From Chloroflexota bacterium (GTDB lineage: Bacteria; Chloroflexota; Anaerolineae; Aggregatilineales; UBA3940), in assembly GCA_024643825.1 (NCBI GenBank), contig JAHEME010000228.1, forward strand, positions 1 through 5,733: a DNA stretch of 5,733 nt. The letters run 5' to 3'. Within the stretch, counting starts at the first letter, position 1. The number at the start of each line of letters is the position of its first letter. The notes beneath the pieces are model-generated. The model ran no database searches and was not told the origin of the DNA. It was given only the letters and a program-made list of their open reading frames with translations. A program made the position numbers and the translations under genes. This document shows positions 5,223 to 5,733 of the stretch, one piece after another.

Positions 5223-5733
5223 ATGGCTAACGACTGGACCAAAGTACGCTACGAGCTTGACAAAGGCGAAAACTTCAAGGCTATCTATAATTCGCCCTGG
5301 TATTCGGATGCGGTCTACAGCAAATTCTCCGACGCTGAATATCAACGGCGCTACAAACACGCTCGCGAAATCATGGCAAGGGATGGTTTTGACGCTCTGC
5401 TCCTAACCGGCGGACAAAACATCTACAGCCTGGGGGGGGCAGTCTCCTGGGCAACAAACCTGTTTGACGACCGGGGTATGTGCCAGTACGTAGTATTTCC
5501 AAAAGAAGGTGAACCCACCCTGATCTATCCCCATGCTGGCTGCCACATCGAAGCCGCCCGCCGGATGGTCAGCATCAAGGACGTGCGAGGGTCGGAAGGC
5601 GGGAAGTTTGCTAAGGTGATCGCTGACCGTCTTAAGGAAGTGGGAGCCGAGAAGGGTCGTATCGGTATTACCCACATTGATCGGAATGGGCCGGAGTTCA
5701 TGGGTGCTAAGGCTTATCTCGATCTCAAGGAAC
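5223..5733 (+). CDS. M24-family (creatinase/Xaa-Pro peptidase-like) protein, N-terminal part only
   Basis: The frame starts at ATG 5223 with AGGAGA (5209-5214) 8 nt upstream and is open for 170 codons to the window edge. After a roughly 35-residue lead the product shows the pattern of the creatinase N-terminal domain: YQRRYKHAREIMARDGFDALLLTGGQNIYSLGG (40-72), a strand pair QYVVFPKEGEPTLIYP (88-103), then HIEAARR and a helix AKVIADRLKEVG (130-141) followed by GRIGI. This domain precedes the pita-bread metal domain in creatinase, aminopeptidase P, prolidase and relatives such as the DMSP lyase DddP. The catalytic metal ligands lie beyond the window, so peptidase, amidinohydrolase and lyase remain open. 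The gene follows a terminator-like hairpin, hence is probably transcribed separately but belongs to the same locus. Confidence 0.85.
   Translation, partial: MANDWTKVRYELDKGENFKAIYNSPWYSDAVYSKFSDAEYQRRYKHAREIMARDGFDALLLTGGQNIYSLGGAVSWATNLFDDRGMCQYVVFPKEGEPTLIYPHAGCHIEAARRMVSIKDVRGSEGGKFAKVIADRLKEVGAEKGRIGITHIDRNGPEFMGAKAYLDLKE

Noticed and set aside
1..5733. CRISPR arrays, tRNA/rRNA genes, transposase or attachment-site repeats
   Set aside because: Reading both strands showed no regularly spaced repeats, cloverleaf-like segments or mobile-element proteins.

Overview
The window reads as a compact bacterial catabolic locus with a divergent layout. Coding density is high, Shine-Dalgarno sites are clear, base composition is moderate to slightly GC-rich, and there are no introns, RNA genes, insertion sequences or CRISPR repeats. 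The taxon cannot be fixed from the sequence. The gene mix (FadR-type GntR regulator, tartrate dehydrogenase-like enzyme, AprA/AprB-like oxidoreductase pair, M24 protein) would suit an environmental heterotroph such as a Chloroflexota member, but that is a weak inference.

Left arm, minus strand (about 1-1786): a tartrate/D-malate dehydrogenase-family enzyme (719-1786) is followed by two consecutive half-size EamA/DMT transporter genes. The first (130-552) is complete. The second (starting at 137) overlaps it by 8 bp and runs out of the window. Together they look like a ten-helix drug/metabolite transporter split into two translationally coupled five-helix subunits.

Centre (1787-2067): a 281-bp divergent control region. 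A forward promoter for the regulator and a possible reverse promoter for the dehydrogenase have overlapping -10 boxes. A repeat-rich, operator-like block (2004-2036) lies next to them.

Right arm, plus strand (2068-5733): a GntR/FCD regulator (2068-2787) is followed after 99 bp by an AprA-like FAD flavoprotein (2887-4662). A small AprB-like 2[4Fe-4S] ferredoxin (4662-4919) is stop-start coupled to it. A long hairpin (4926-4970) probably ends this unit. A 303-bp gap follows, with inverted repeats and a doubtful antisense ORF. The last gene (5223 onward, truncated) encodes the N-terminal creatinase/aminopeptidase-P-like domain of an M24-family protein.

Working model (inference): a carboxylate-sensing GntR protein controls uptake and oxidation of a small organic acid or related compound. 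The dehydrogenase handles a 2-hydroxy-dicarboxylate, the flavoprotein-ferredoxin pair performs a redox step of unknown substrate, and the M24 enzyme may hydrolyse or cleave a C-N or related bond. The flavoprotein-ferredoxin pair, apparently outside a sulfur-metabolism context, is the most promising uncharacterised element.
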